Of a stretch of DNA of 17,396 bases, positions 6,177 to 13,616 are shown piece by piece. The stretch is from NCBI GenBank assembly GCA_964551975.1, contig CAZKFI010000052.1, forward strand, positions 1 to 17,396, given 5' to 3'. Within the stretch, counting starts at the first letter, position 1. Every line of letters begins with the position of its first letter. The notes beneath the pieces are model-generated. The model was given only the letters and a program-made list of their open reading frames with translations, was not told the DNA's origin and searched no databases. Origin of the DNA: REEB426 sp964551975. GTDB taxonomy: Bacteria > Actinomycetota > Actinomycetes > S36-B12. The position numbers were made by a program, and so were the translations under genes.

Positions 6177-6998
6177 TCAGTCACCGGTGGGACAGTCGCG
6201 ACCGCTACCAGGACCACCTGGATACGGCACCGTTGGTGCCCGCACGTACGCATTGAGAGCCTCGGCAAGACCCGATGAGGCTGTTCGAACCGGGAAGCTG
6301 AAGGGCTCAGACGAGATCGTCCCATCGGGAAGCATCATGCAGTGCGGCCATACCGTGGTGAGGCCAGGAATAGCCTTCGCTAGGTAGTCAATGCTGCCCA
6401 CGCCGGCCGCGAAAGCGATTGGTCCGCCAGGGCCGGCTTCGGCGACGCGGAGGGCAGCCTCCTGCTCCATATTGACGTACTCCACGGTGGTCGTGGTGAT
6501 TCCGGCTTTGCGTAGGCGCGCAAGTAAATCGATGTCGGCAGTCGCACCTTTGGTTGTGATGACTGTCTTACCTGCCACGTCCTCGATCCCGTTAATCTGC
6601 GTGCCTTCACGCACAATGAACGCCCGCTCGACGTAGTAGTACGGATCTGTCCAGGTGATGGCACTACCAGTCTGCGCCACCCGGTCAGTTGTGATCGTGA
6701 TGCCCGTTGCTGAGAGGTCGCATTGGTCTTTCGCGGGGCGCATCCAAATGTCCTTGTAGGTCTTGACATAGACGGGCTTGAAAGTCAGACCCTGCTGCTT
6801 CGCGAACCCTTTGAGGTAGGCAACATCCCAGCCCGACCAGCTCTTCTTGCCCTGGATGGCGAAGGGCGCGAACCCCGGGTAGAGACACACTTGCAGGACT
6901 CCCGGCTTGAGTGTCGTCACCGACTTTGCCTGCGCAGCGGGGGGCGTCACGAGAAGCGCGGCAACTGAAGCGATTACCACCAGAAGGGTGCGTCTCAT
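6177..6998 (-). CDS. Extracellular solute-binding protein, family 3 (amino-acid type)
   Basis: 273 residues from ATG 6998. Residues 1-24 are a signal peptide: MRRTLL, hydrophobic core, and AQA before Lys25; there is no lipobox cysteine, so the mature protein should be released or held by a partner rather than lipid-anchored. The mature part shows the family-3 pattern: LQVCLYPGFAPF near the start, SGWDVAYLKGFAKQQGL, a CDLSATGITITTDRVAQTGS block (split: CDLSATGITI, TTDRVAQTGS), TDPYYYVERAFIV and GKTVITTKGATADIDLL. Proteins of this family bind amino acids or similar small molecules for an ABC importer, but no permease or ATPase gene is adjacent, so the ligand and transporter are unknown. A GTG at 7046, 5 nt after the TadG stop with GAAGAAG before it, would add 16 residues in front of the signal peptide; I prefer 6998. 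It may be co-transcribed with the tad operon. Confidence 0.85.
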   Translation of the reverse strand: MRRTLLVVIASVAALLVTPPAAQAKSVTTLKPGVLQVCLYPGFAPFAIQGKKSWSGWDVAYLKGFAKQQGLTFKPVYVKTYKDIWMRPAKDQCDLSATGITITTDRVAQTGSAITWTDPYYYVERAFIVREGTQINGIEDVAGKTVITTKGATADIDLLARLRKAGITTTTVEYVNMEQEAALRVAEAGPGGPIAFAAGVGSIDYLAKAIPGLTTVWPHCMMLPDGTISSEPFSFPVRTASSGLAEALNAYVRAPTVPYPGGPGSGRDCPTGD

Positions 6999-7051
6999 GG
7001 TGGAAGTTTTCCAGACAGGAGCACTGACGCCTCCAGTGGGACACACCTTCT

Positions 7052-7525
7052 TCAGTTCACGGCGCGGTAGTCCAGCCGGGCCCAGGATTCCACCCGGACC
7101 ACCGCATCGGGGGAGGCTTGGACCAGGCCATGGAAGAACTTCAGGCGAAGTGGTGACCGCAGGACGATGCGGACTCGTTGCCCGTCAGTGGTGACCTGTT
7201 CAACCACCAGGCCCGGAATGCTCACGCGTGCATCGGTGCGATCCAGGTATGCACCTGCAGCACTTACTACCCGCCCGGGATCCAGCCTGGTGCCTTGCGT
7301 TGCACCATTGGCGTAGTAGGCGTCCAGGTCGATTGCTTGGGCGCCGGCCAGTGCCATGCTGTCCGCGAGAACCATCAGATTCCTTCGCTGCAGATAGACC
7401 GCAGTGACGTCAGTCACCACGGCTACGGCGAGTAGGCAGATGGTGATGAGACCGATGGCAAGTGGCAGGGTGCTGCCGCGATCATCGTGCACCAGCATTC
7501 GGGTGGCAGTGGGGAGCTTCGGCAT
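7052..7525 (-). CDS. TadG-like pilus-assembly protein (Rv3654c-type helicase/secretion-neighbour family)
   Basis: 157 residues. The N-terminus has a type-IVb-like leader: DDRGSTLPLAIGL followed by a single hydrophobic helix (about residues 18-42), then the LQRRNLMVLADSMALAGAQAID region (split: LQRRNLMVLADS, MALAGAQAID) typical of TadG N-terminal (PF13400-like) proteins, in which the residues after the helix are rich in Ala and Asp. The remainder (80-157) is a small beta-rich extracellular part. It is far shorter than proteobacterial TadG, which carries a von Willebrand domain; short versions are usual in actinobacterial tad loci. It is the last pilus gene of the operon, 17 nt after the upstream TadE-like gene. 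The exact role in the pilus (minor subunit or assembly factor) is inferred from position and domain only. The start could also be the Met10 codon. Confidence 0.8.
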   Translation of the reverse strand: MPKLPTATRMLVHDDRGSTLPLAIGLITICLLAVAVVTDVTAVYLQRRNLMVLADSMALAGAQAIDLDAYYANGATQGTRLDPGRVVSAAGAYLDRTDARVSIPGLVVEQVTTDGQRVRIVLRSPLRLKFFHGLVQASPDAVVRVESWARLDYRAVN

Positions 7526-7542
7526 ATCGAGGTCAACAGTTC

Positions 7543-7998
7543 TCAGAGCGTGACACGGAAGACGTCAACCGGTGCGACATGACGAACACGCATGGGAATC
7601 GCCGCTCCTGCACGCTCACTCAGGCTGGCGGGCAACCACGGCAACTCAACCGACCAGCGCAGTTCGACAACCGCGCTGGTCCCCGGTGTCAGGCACGGAC
7701 CTTCTGGGCAGGTGATCGCTAGGGCATCCGGTGGCAGTGCGAACCCTTGGTCTTCGAAGGCCAGAGTGGCCGCCATCTGGGCAGCAGCGAAGGCGGTTGG
7801 GATGCTCGGCGCCTGGGTGAAAGCCCGTCCCGCCTCGCGAGCCGCCTGGGTGCTGGCCAAGGTTGCTGCCTGAACGCGCATGACGGACATGACGATGTAG
7901 GCCATCGGTAGCAGGATGAGGACCGCGACAACGATGAACTCCGTGATTGCTGAACCTTGGTCATCAGCCATACGCCTCTTCAGGTCACGTAGGTTCAC
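7543..7998 (-). CDS. TadE-like pseudopilin (second copy)
   Basis: 151 residues from GTG 7998. It starts with a basic leader ending DDQG, then SAITEFIVVAVLILLPMAYI: cleavage after Gly would leave Glu at position 5 of the mature protein, the hallmark of type IVb prepilin-like proteins, followed by the hydrophobic assembly helix. Cys residues in ITCPEGPCLTPG could form a small disulfide loop. The TadE-type domain lies in the first half. Its start overlaps the stop of the upstream TadE-like gene by 4 nt (GTGA at 7998-7995), so translation is coupled. It is expected to be a minor subunit inserted by the Tad machine and trimmed by a prepilin peptidase not encoded in this window. Confidence 0.85.
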   Translation of the reverse strand: MNLRDLKRRMADDQGSAITEFIVVAVLILLPMAYIVMSVMRVQAATLASTQAAREAGRAFTQAPSIPTAFAAAQMAATLAFEDQGFALPPDALAITCPEGPCLTPGTSAVVELRWSVELPWLPASLSERAGAAIPMRVRHVAPVDVFRVTL

Positions 7999-8396
7999 AC
8001 GAACTCCGACATGGCGTGTCCGGTGATGGTCATCGCGGAGGGACCAAGCAGCCCCACCAGCGGAAGGTCAGCATCGATGCGCACCTGATGAACGATGAGC
8101 CCGTGCCGCATGACTCGCTGCACGGAGACGTGCTCGATCACGCCACCAGCAACCGTTCCTGCGAGCAGTTCCCTAGTACGTCGTTCACCCGCGTGCGGAT
8201 CCGACCCGGCCAACGCCGATGCTCGTGCACCCTCGGCCGCAGCCGAGACCAGTGTTGCCCGAACATGCAGCACCAGTGCGATCTGGACGATGGCCAATGT
8301 CACCGCGAAAAGCAGCGGAGTAACGAGGACGAACTCGACGACCGCGTTACCCCGCTGCTCACGGGCGAAGCGCCTGGCCAACGAGACGACGATCAC
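7995..8396 (-). CDS. TadE-like pseudopilin (first copy)
   Basis: 133 residues from GTG 8396. A basic leader (RRFAREQRG) is followed by NAVVEFVLVTPLLFAVTLAI: cleavage after Gly leaves Glu at position 5, then a hydrophobic helix of about 20 residues, exactly the TadE (PF07811) pattern. The AAAEGARASALAG segment after the helix is also typical. It belongs between the small pilin-like gene and the second TadE-like gene; both junctions are 4-nt GTGA overlaps (8396-8393 and 7998-7995). It likely acts as a minor pilin of the Tad pilus. Confidence 0.87.
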   Translation of the reverse strand: MIVVSLARRFAREQRGNAVVEFVLVTPLLFAVTLAIVQIALVLHVRATLVSAAAEGARASALAGSDPHAGERRTRELLAGTVAGGVIEHVSVQRVMRHGLIVHQVRIDADLPLVGLLGPSAMTITGHAMSEFV

Positions 8397-8620
8397 GGCA
8401 CTGAAACTGATGAGATCGCACCATCGAGTACGGATGTGAGTCGGTCATCAGCAATCAACCAGATCGCAGTCACCAGGCCGGCGGTCATGACGGCAACCAG
8501 AACCCAGCCTGGTACGTCACCGCGATCATCAGCCAAGTAGCGCGCCCGTGTCGCGAGATTGTGCAGGCGCACGCTGAGCGAAGCAGATATTTCTGTGGTG
8601 AGGGTGCGGAGATGGGACAT
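8393..8620 (-). CDS. Small pilin-like membrane protein of the Tad locus (Flp position)
   Basis: 75 residues from ATG 8620, fixed by AAAGGA a few nt upstream. The frame is open further up to 8812 over the end of tadC, but that part is antisense-like noise. The layout is a 33-residue basic/polar N-terminus, then DDRGDVPGWVLVAVMTAGLV and one hydrophobic helix (about 39-56), ending in a short polar tail. Its place after tadC and before tadE is where the Flp major pilin is expected. The Gly34 cleavage-like site is present, but position +5 is Trp rather than the usual Glu, so it is either a divergent pilin or a related small membrane subunit. It sits 41 nt after the tadC stop, and its own stop overlaps the next start (GTGA). 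Confidence 0.75.
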   Translation of the reverse strand: MSHLRTLTTEISASLSVRLHNLATRARYLADDRGDVPGWVLVAVMTAGLVTAIWLIADDRLTSVLDGAISSVSVP

Positions 8621-8661
8621 GGTGTTCCTTTCATTCGGTTTTTCGATGGTTGCTTGTACTG

Positions 8662-9567
8662 CTAGGGAACGAGGTACTCCAGGCTGACTGCACCGGGGAA
8701 GAGTGCAACCAGCACAACCGTGGGAAGGATGAAGAACACCACCGGTATCAACATCAGCACGTCTTTGCGTCCAGCGACTTCCATCAGCACACGGCGCTGA
8801 TACGCACGGCAATCAGCCGCCTGAGCGCGTAACACATCGACTAACGGAGTGCCCCGCTCAAGGGAGATGACAAGACCGTCCACGAAGCGCTCAACCTCGG
8901 GCACCGCACAGCGGTCTGCGAGCGCCCGGAGAGCCTCGTCGACCGACTGCCCATCGCGAAGATCCGCCACGCAGGTGCGGATCTCATCAGCAAGATCTCC
9001 GTCGACGGTTTCAGCGACGCGCTCCAGGGCAGCAGAAGGAGACTCGCCGGCCGCGACACTGAAGGCCAGGAGCTCGGCGATGGTGGGTAGCTGTTGAGCA
9101 ATCCGACTACCGCGTTGGCGAGCCTGACGCGTCAGACGACGGTCGACGACCAACGGACCGCAGACTGCGCCGAAGACCGCGAGGACGACTAGGCCAGCCA
9201 ACGGTGCCCCATTCCCGACCACAAACACACCTGCGAGTGCGCCGACGAAAAAACCGAGAGCAAGACCCGCGACCTGCTCCAGGCGAAAGCGCTGCACATC
9301 ACCGGCTCGGCCTGCACGGGTAAGCCTGTTGACCAGTTCGGTGCGTCGCCCACCACGCACAAACGTCGGTAGCAGAACGGCGATAAGCGCCGCAATGCCG
9401 AATTCATGCCTGGGTTGGTGCAGATACTGCGCACTTGGACCTGTGACAAAGGGTGCGATGCGCTCGGTGAGAGTCGGGGTTGCATGCGCACGCACTCGAC
9501 TCAGAACCGTGAGCAGGCCTACTGCTGCCAGCAGTCCGAGGAGGGCGCCAACGACCGGAGTCATCAC
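8662..9567 (-). CDS. tadC: Tad pilus platform protein TadC-like (T2SS F family)
   Basis: 301 residues. Hydrophobic segments are near 3-22, 57-70, 100-140 and 270-292, around a cytoplasmic T2SSF domain (about 160-265) that begins LPTIAELLAFSVAAGESP and continues with the helical VERFVDGLVISLERGTPL region, as in TadC/GspF proteins. It forms the inner platform that the ATPase drives to add or remove pilin subunits. The first codon pair is GTG ATG: GTG at 9567 overlaps the tadB stop by 4 nt (GTGA), whereas ATG at 9564 would overlap it by one base. Either gives the same protein apart from one residue. Confidence 0.9.
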   Translation of the reverse strand: MMTPVVGALLGLLAAVGLLTVLSRVRAHATPTLTERIAPFVTGPSAQYLHQPRHEFGIAALIAVLLPTFVRGGRRTELVNRLTRAGRAGDVQRFRLEQVAGLALGFFVGALAGVFVVGNGAPLAGLVVLAVFGAVCGPLVVDRRLTRQARQRGSRIAQQLPTIAELLAFSVAAGESPSAALERVAETVDGDLADEIRTCVADLRDGQSVDEALRALADRCAVPEVERFVDGLVISLERGTPLVDVLRAQAADCRAYQRRVLMEVAGRKDVLMLIPVVFFILPTVVLVALFPGAVSLEYLVP

Positions 9568-10421
9568 CGCAGCATCCGAGTTTCGACAGGGAGGCGCCCG
9601 ATCGCGAGCATGACGCGATACGCGGCAACTGACAGCACTGCAGCGATAACCAGTACGACAGCTCCCGCAGGTGAACGATAGGCAGCCACGGCCTCAGGAC
9701 GTGTGCACAGCAGGGCCAGGGTGATCCACGGAGCCGCCACAGACAGTCGAGCGGCGGAAACGGTCCAGCTCTGCCGCGCCTCGATCTCACCCCGTGCACG
9801 TGAGTCATCACGGAGAAAGGCGCTCAGGGTACGAAGGACCGTTCCGAGATCGGTGCCACCGACCTCTCGAGCGATACGCATCGATGCGATGACGCGATCA
9901 GCCACTGGATCGGCCAAGCGCTGCTGCAGGCTGTCCAGGGCTCGAGCAAATGAACCGGTGGCCCGATACTCACTGGCAAATTCCGCGAATGGCGCACGCA
10001 GGGGTTCGGGTCCAGTGCGCGCAAGATCGGCAATGGCATCCGGCAACGACATTCCCGCCCGGACGGCAGAGACCAACGCATCCACGGCATCCGGCCACGC
10101 GGTGCGGAGTGCCCGCTGGCGCTGTTGGGCACGGCGGCGAAGGAGGAGTACTGGAAGGCCAGCACCGGCGATCCCGGCTAACGCCGCCGCCATCGGCACG
10201 GTCGTGATGATCAGGACGAGGAGTGCGACCAACAGGGCAGTGCTCGTTGCAGCGAAAACTAGGCGCCCGACCGTGAGCCGAGGAACACCGGACGCATCAA
10301 CGAGGCGCTGCAGCCGCCCTACACGCCGTGACCGCACGACCGCCCGATCGCGATCGCCGCGCACCGCGAGCCAGACGAGCAGCATCCCGGTGCCGAACAC
10401 CAGGCCGATGAGTGCGCCCAT
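9564..10421 (-). CDS. tadB: Tad pilus platform protein TadB-like (T2SS F family)
   Basis: 285 residues. There is an N-terminal TM helix (about 2-20), two close helices around 53-95, and then a T2SSF domain (about 108-225) opening AWPDAVDALVSAVRAGMSLP with the conserved AREVGGTDLGTVLRTLS segment (185-200), and C-terminal hydrophobic segments about 223-240 and 250-272. This is the usual TadB build. It pairs with TadC as platform for the CpaF ATPase. The ATG shares one base with the TGA of the ATPase gene (TGATG at 10423-10419), which indicates translational coupling. Confidence 0.9.
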   Translation of the reverse strand: MGALIGLVFGTGMLLVWLAVRGDRDRAVVRSRRVGRLQRLVDASGVPRLTVGRLVFAATSTALLVALLVLIITTVPMAAALAGIAGAGLPVLLLRRRAQQRQRALRTAWPDAVDALVSAVRAGMSLPDAIADLARTGPEPLRAPFAEFASEYRATGSFARALDSLQQRLADPVADRVIASMRIAREVGGTDLGTVLRTLSAFLRDDSRARGEIEARQSWTVSAARLSVAAPWITLALLCTRPEAVAAYRSPAGAVVLVIAAVLSVAAYRVMLAIGRLPVETRMLR

Positions 10422-11803
10422 CAGGCCACCCGCGATCGAGGGCGGGTGGCCGATCGACGCATGGGACCGAGGAGTTCAACGAGGTCGTAGCCACGCTCAG
10501 CGAAACGTTGGGCATGTGGTGGGAAACCACCGGCACGAACTAATTCGGCACCATCGAAGGTGAACAGCTCTGCCACCTCGATGGCACTGCCCTCGACCCG
10601 ACCGGGTAGGGCCAGGATCTCGCGCACGCGACGCACGCCGTCTGGACCGCATGCCGTGTGAATGATCACGTCGACGCAGCCGGCCACAGTCGGTATGACG
10701 AATTCACCCGGAATGTTCTGCCCGGCAAGTAGGGGCAGCGTGCAGAGTTTGGTGAGTGCTTCACGGCCACTGTTGGCATGGAGGGTGGCCATTGCCGGAA
10801 GCCCGCTATTCATGGCGACGAGCAGATCCAACGCCTCAGCCTGGCGTACCTCACCCACGATCAACCTGGTGGGACGCATACGCAGTGCTTCACGAATGAG
10901 CCGCCGTAACGGGATTTCGCCGGTACCCTCCAAGCTTGCATCGCGCGTTTGCATCGCGATCCAGTCCGGATGCCGTAGGTGGATCTCGAACACCTCTTCA
11001 CAGGAGACGATCCGCTCCCGACCTGGCACGCATCCCAGTAGAGCGTTGAGCATGGTCGTCTTTCCAGATTGGGTTGCGCCGGCCACCAAGATGTTGAGCC
11101 CGCAGACGACGGCAGCCTCCAAGAAGTTCGCTGCGGCATCACTGAGGCTGCCGAGGGCAACGAGGTCGCGAATATGCGTAGGTCGCACGACGAACCGACG
11201 GATGTTGACAGCCCAGTGCTGCCGAGTGATGTCCGGTATGACCACGTGCAATCGACTACCGTCCGGGAGCATCGCATCCACGAATGGTGCACTCAGATCT
11301 AGGCGCCTGCCGGACTGCCGAAGCATGCGCTCCACAAGATCGCGTACATCTGCTTCGCTGAGCACGACGGAGGTCAACTCACTACGGCCGGCCCTTGCGA
11401 CGAAGATTCGCCCTGGGTCGTTGATCCAGACCTCCTCCACCTCTGGATCGTCGAAGAAGGGCTGCAGGGCACCGAAACCTGCGACTGCATGGCGTACCTG
11501 AACACTGATGGCTGAGCGATCAATCTGCGCTGTCGACTGTGTCTCATCCCGATCAATTCGACGAAAGATGACTTCATCCAAACCCTGTTCCACCAGCGCA
11601 CGAACCGTTTCGGGTTCACGCATCGGATCGATGGCTGATGCGCGAATCGCATCGCGCACCCACACCTCGACCTCGTCAGCGATAGTGCTGGAGTCATCCT
11701 GCGACCGCTCGGCCACAGGTCGAATCACCTGCCGACCACGCACCTGACTGCGACCCATCGTCACGTCCCATCCACTGCCGCGCAGATCAGCGCGCGCTCC
11801 CAT
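10421..11803 (-). CDS. cpaF: Tad/Flp pilus assembly ATPase CpaF/TadA
   Basis: 460 residues from ATG 11803. This is the secretion ATPase (type II/IV family) that powers pilus assembly. The N-terminal domain contains the VEEVWINDPGRIFVARAG motif (about 122-139) common to CpaF proteins. Walker A is GATQSGKT (242-249), the acidic box SCEEVFEI (267-274) has Glu269/270, Walker B RLIVGEVR (313-320) has Glu318, and the His box is MATLHANS with His342. The Walker A has Gln where most relatives have Gly, but the Gly-Lys-Thr part is intact. The first 40 residues look non-conserved; ATG 11758 (445 residues), with GGGA 7 nt before it, is a real alternative start. It is the first gene of the tad operon. 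No TadZ/Ssd-type gene is seen upstream. Confidence 0.93.
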   Translation of the reverse strand: MGARADLRGSGWDVTMGRSQVRGRQVIRPVAERSQDDSSTIADEVEVWVRDAIRASAIDPMREPETVRALVEQGLDEVIFRRIDRDETQSTAQIDRSAISVQVRHAVAGFGALQPFFDDPEVEEVWINDPGRIFVARAGRSELTSVVLSEADVRDLVERMLRQSGRRLDLSAPFVDAMLPDGSRLHVVIPDITRQHWAVNIRRFVVRPTHIRDLVALGSLSDAAANFLEAAVVCGLNILVAGATQSGKTTMLNALLGCVPGRERIVSCEEVFEIHLRHPDWIAMQTRDASLEGTGEIPLRRLIREALRMRPTRLIVGEVRQAEALDLLVAMNSGLPAMATLHANSGREALTKLCTLPLLAGQNIPGEFVIPTVAGCVDVIIHTACGPDGVRRVREILALPGRVEGSAIEVAELFTFDGAELVRAGGFPPHAQRFAERGYDLVELLGPMRRSATRPRSRVA

Positions 11804-11818
11804 TCGGTGAGCAAGCGG

Positions 11819-11824
11819 ACGGTA
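11819..11824 (-). promoter_or_regulatory. Candidate -10 box (TACCGT) of the tad operon
   Basis: TACCGT lies 15 nt before ATG 11803 in the 113-nt gap after the hydrolase gene. Transcription would begin about 8 nt before the ATG. No good -35 is visible, so this is tentative; read-through from the hydrolase gene is also possible. Confidence 0.3.
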
Positions 11825-11916
11825 GGCAGGTCACCGCCTTGAGCACCAGAGGGAACAGCGGCCTGTGGAAAACGGCGACAGGCGAGTGCTAGCCCGTCAT
11901 TGCAGGTGAACGGCGG

Positions 11917-12843
11917 CTAGCGCAGGGAGTGGGATGGCGCTTGCACGCGGGAATGGCTGCCCACCACGGCCAACCAGGTAGCCGCGACTTCATCAGGATG
12001 TTCCATCTGCGCAACATGCCCGCAGTCGGCGAGAACGACGACGGTGGCATCACGGAAGTGCTTAGTGATGCGGTGCGCGGCCTTGGGATCAACGAGTTGG
12101 TCCTTGCGTCCGTAGATGGCCAGAGTCGGGCAGGCAACCTGCTCGGCAAGACGCCAGGGGCGCTCCGGACCGACATCCACGAACGTGCGCAGCAGCCCGC
12201 GCAGACTGCGTAGGAGTGCATCGGGTCCATAGGTCAGGTGGTCGCGTGAAGCCGTCTCATCGACCGCAGCGGCTCGGCGATCATCGCTGACCCGGGCCGG
12301 GTCGGCGAAGCAGGCGTCGATCATGGCCTGCACGCGCACGTGAGCGGAGACTTCGTTGGTGTATTTGCGCACCAGCGGCTCGCCTACGCCAGGGATGGCG
12401 ATCACTGGCAGGTGCATGGTTGCGCGACGTGGACGCAGTGCTGGAAGTGCTGGGGAGATCATCGTTAGCGAACGCACCAGGCTCGGGTAGCGGCCCGCCA
12501 ACTGCAGAGCTACCGCCCCACCGAGGGAGTTGCCGAAGACGTGGACCGGACCGGCATCGAGGTGCTCGATGAATGACGCCACCGAACGTGCGTAGCCCGC
12601 GGGCGAGAAGTCGCCGTCACGCGGCGGTGGGGAATCCCCGAAGCCGCCGAGATCCAGTGCCCAGCCTTCGACATGGTCACCGAGGGCCACCATCAGGTCG
12701 TACCAGTTCAGCGAAGAACCGCCGAGGCCATGCAGGTAGACCGCACGTGGAAGATCGGGCTGGCTTCCCGGAAGATGCCTGGCTGCCATCAGCGCATTCG
12801 GCAGCCACACCTCGGTGCGCTCAGGCAGACGCGAAACCGACAC
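11917..12843 (-). CDS. Alpha/beta-fold hydrolase
   Basis: 308 residues from GTG 12843. The alpha/beta hydrolase order is visible: oxyanion-hole HGLGGSSLNW (38-47), DLGGFGDS (64-71), nucleophile elbow GNSLGG with Ser106 (104-109), an acid-strand segment AIYGRKDQLVD (Asp248 or Asp252), and catalytic His276 in ADCGHVAQMEHP. The Asp/Ser/His triad therefore looks complete and the length is normal. The substrate cannot be told; such enzymes split esters, lactones, epoxides or haloalkanes. It is divergent from a TetR gene with only 32 nt between, so local control by that regulator is likely. A TATCCT box 6 nt before the GTG and the lack of a Shine-Dalgarno point to a leaderless mRNA. Confidence 0.9.
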   Translation of the reverse strand: MSVSRLPERTEVWLPNALMAARHLPGSQPDLPRAVYLHGLGGSSLNWYDLMVALGDHVEGWALDLGGFGDSPPPRDGDFSPAGYARSVASFIEHLDAGPVHVFGNSLGGAVALQLAGRYPSLVRSLTMISPALPALRPRRATMHLPVIAIPGVGEPLVRKYTNEVSAHVRVQAMIDACFADPARVSDDRRAAAVDETASRDHLTYGPDALLRSLRGLLRTFVDVGPERPWRLAEQVACPTLAIYGRKDQLVDPKAAHRITKHFRDATVVVLADCGHVAQMEHPDEVAATWLAVVGSHSRVQAPSHSLR

Positions 12844-12849
12844 CCCCGA

Positions 12850-12855
12850 AGGATA
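12850..12855 (-). promoter_or_regulatory. -10 box (TATCCT) of the hydrolase gene, leaderless
   Basis: TATCCT, then TCGGGG (6 nt), then GTG at 12843. The box overlaps the left half of the TACG-N4-CGTA palindrome at 12854-12865. Confidence 0.5.
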
Positions 12856-12865
12856 CGTCTGCGTA
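12854..12865. promoter_or_regulatory. Candidate TetR operator (TACG-N4-CGTA)
   Basis: The inverted repeat TACG TCTG CGTA lies in the centre of the 32-nt space between the divergent hydrolase and TetR genes. It shares bases with both -10 boxes (12850-12855 minus and 12864-12869 plus). A repressor bound here would block both promoters. TetR operators are often longer, so the true site may extend to about 12851-12868 with an imperfect match. Confidence 0.4.
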
Positions 12866-12869
12866 CCAT
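12864..12869 (+). promoter_or_regulatory. -10 box (TACCAT) of the TetR gene, leaderless
   Basis: TACCAT, then CGGGAG (6 nt), then GTG at 12876. The GGGAG touches the GTG directly, too close to work as a Shine-Dalgarno, so a leaderless start is the better reading. Confidence 0.5.
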
Positions 12870-12875
12870 CGGGAG

Positions 12876-13550
12876 GTGTCCGGAGCAGCCGTCCCTCCTG
12901 TCGCCCTCACCCCGGGCGCTCTGGATGAGCCCGATGGGCTGCCAGCACCCCGAATGCCCAGGGAGCAACGACGGGCCCAGGTCGTCGTCGCCGCTCGGGA
13001 GGCTTTCGTCGCGGCCGGCTATCACTCGGCGTCCATGGACGACATCGCGGAGCGAGCCGGAGTTTCCAAACCGGTGCTCTACCAGCACTTCCCCGGCAAG
13101 CTCGATCTGTATTTGGCAATTCTGGACGAGGGCATTGAGGCCCTCTTGGCTGCCACCCAGCAGGCCATTCGCTCCACACCCGACAACAAGGTGCGTGTTC
13201 AGGCCACGATCCGCACCTACTTCACGTTCTTCGATGACCCGCAGGGCGCCATTCGATTGGTGTTGGGCACCGACCTGATGAATGAGCCTCAGGTGCGCAA
13301 GCGCATCGATGCGACCAAGTTGAGCCTGGCGCGGTCGATCGCTGTGGTTATTGCGGAGGACACCGGCCTGAACGAACAGCAGTCGCTGCTGCTCGGATCA
13401 GGTCTCCTGGGGCTGGCCGAGGGCGCTGCCGTCCGTTGGCTAGCCCAGAAGGGGGAGCGGATTTCACGCGAAGAGGCGGCAGACCTCACGGCGAATCTCG
13501 CCTGGCGCGGAATCTCCAGCTTTCCGCTCAGCCACCCCCCGCAGGACTGA
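12876..13550 (+). CDS. TetR/AcrR family transcriptional regulator
   Basis: 224 residues from GTG 12876. After an unstructured Pro/Ala-rich stretch of about 26 residues, MPREQRRAQVVVAAREAFV begins the TetR DNA-binding domain; the helix-turn-helix is at about 54-73 (MDDIAERAGVSKPVLYQHFP). Residues about 78-215 are the all-helical ligand/dimer domain. The frame is open from 12573, but that part is antisense to the hydrolase and rich in Arg/Pro noise. GTG 12876 is preferred for its TACCAT box 6 nt upstream; ATG 12954 is the other plausible start and would still keep the whole DNA-binding domain. In Mycobacterium and Streptomyces a TetR gene also precedes a DUF3107 gene near a DEAD-box helicase. 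Likely targets are itself and the divergent hydrolase; the ligand is unknown. Confidence 0.92.
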   Translation: MSGAAVPPVALTPGALDEPDGLPAPRMPREQRRAQVVVAAREAFVAAGYHSASMDDIAERAGVSKPVLYQHFPGKLDLYLAILDEGIEALLAATQQAIRSTPDNKVRVQATIRTYFTFFDDPQGAIRLVLGTDLMNEPQVRKRIDATKLSLARSIAVVIAEDTGLNEQQSLLLGSGLLGLAEGAAVRWLAQKGERISREEAADLTANLAWRGISSFPLSHPPQD

Positions 13551-13616
13551 TGATGGAACTGGTGCCACCATTGCACCGGAGTTCTCGATTGCCGACTGCA
13601 AGGAAAGGATGCTGAC

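Noticed and set aside
9703..10563. 286-codon plus-strand frame
   Set aside because: Antisense to tadB; rich in Arg/Ser/Ala as expected from the shadow of a high-GC gene.
10662..11501. 279-codon plus-strand frame
   Set aside because: Antisense to the cpaF ATPase, whose motifs are complete.
12573..12875. 101-residue N-terminal extension of the TetR regulator
   Set aside because: It overlaps the hydrolase gene in antisense, and a promoter box plus a family-like N-terminus support GTG 12876.
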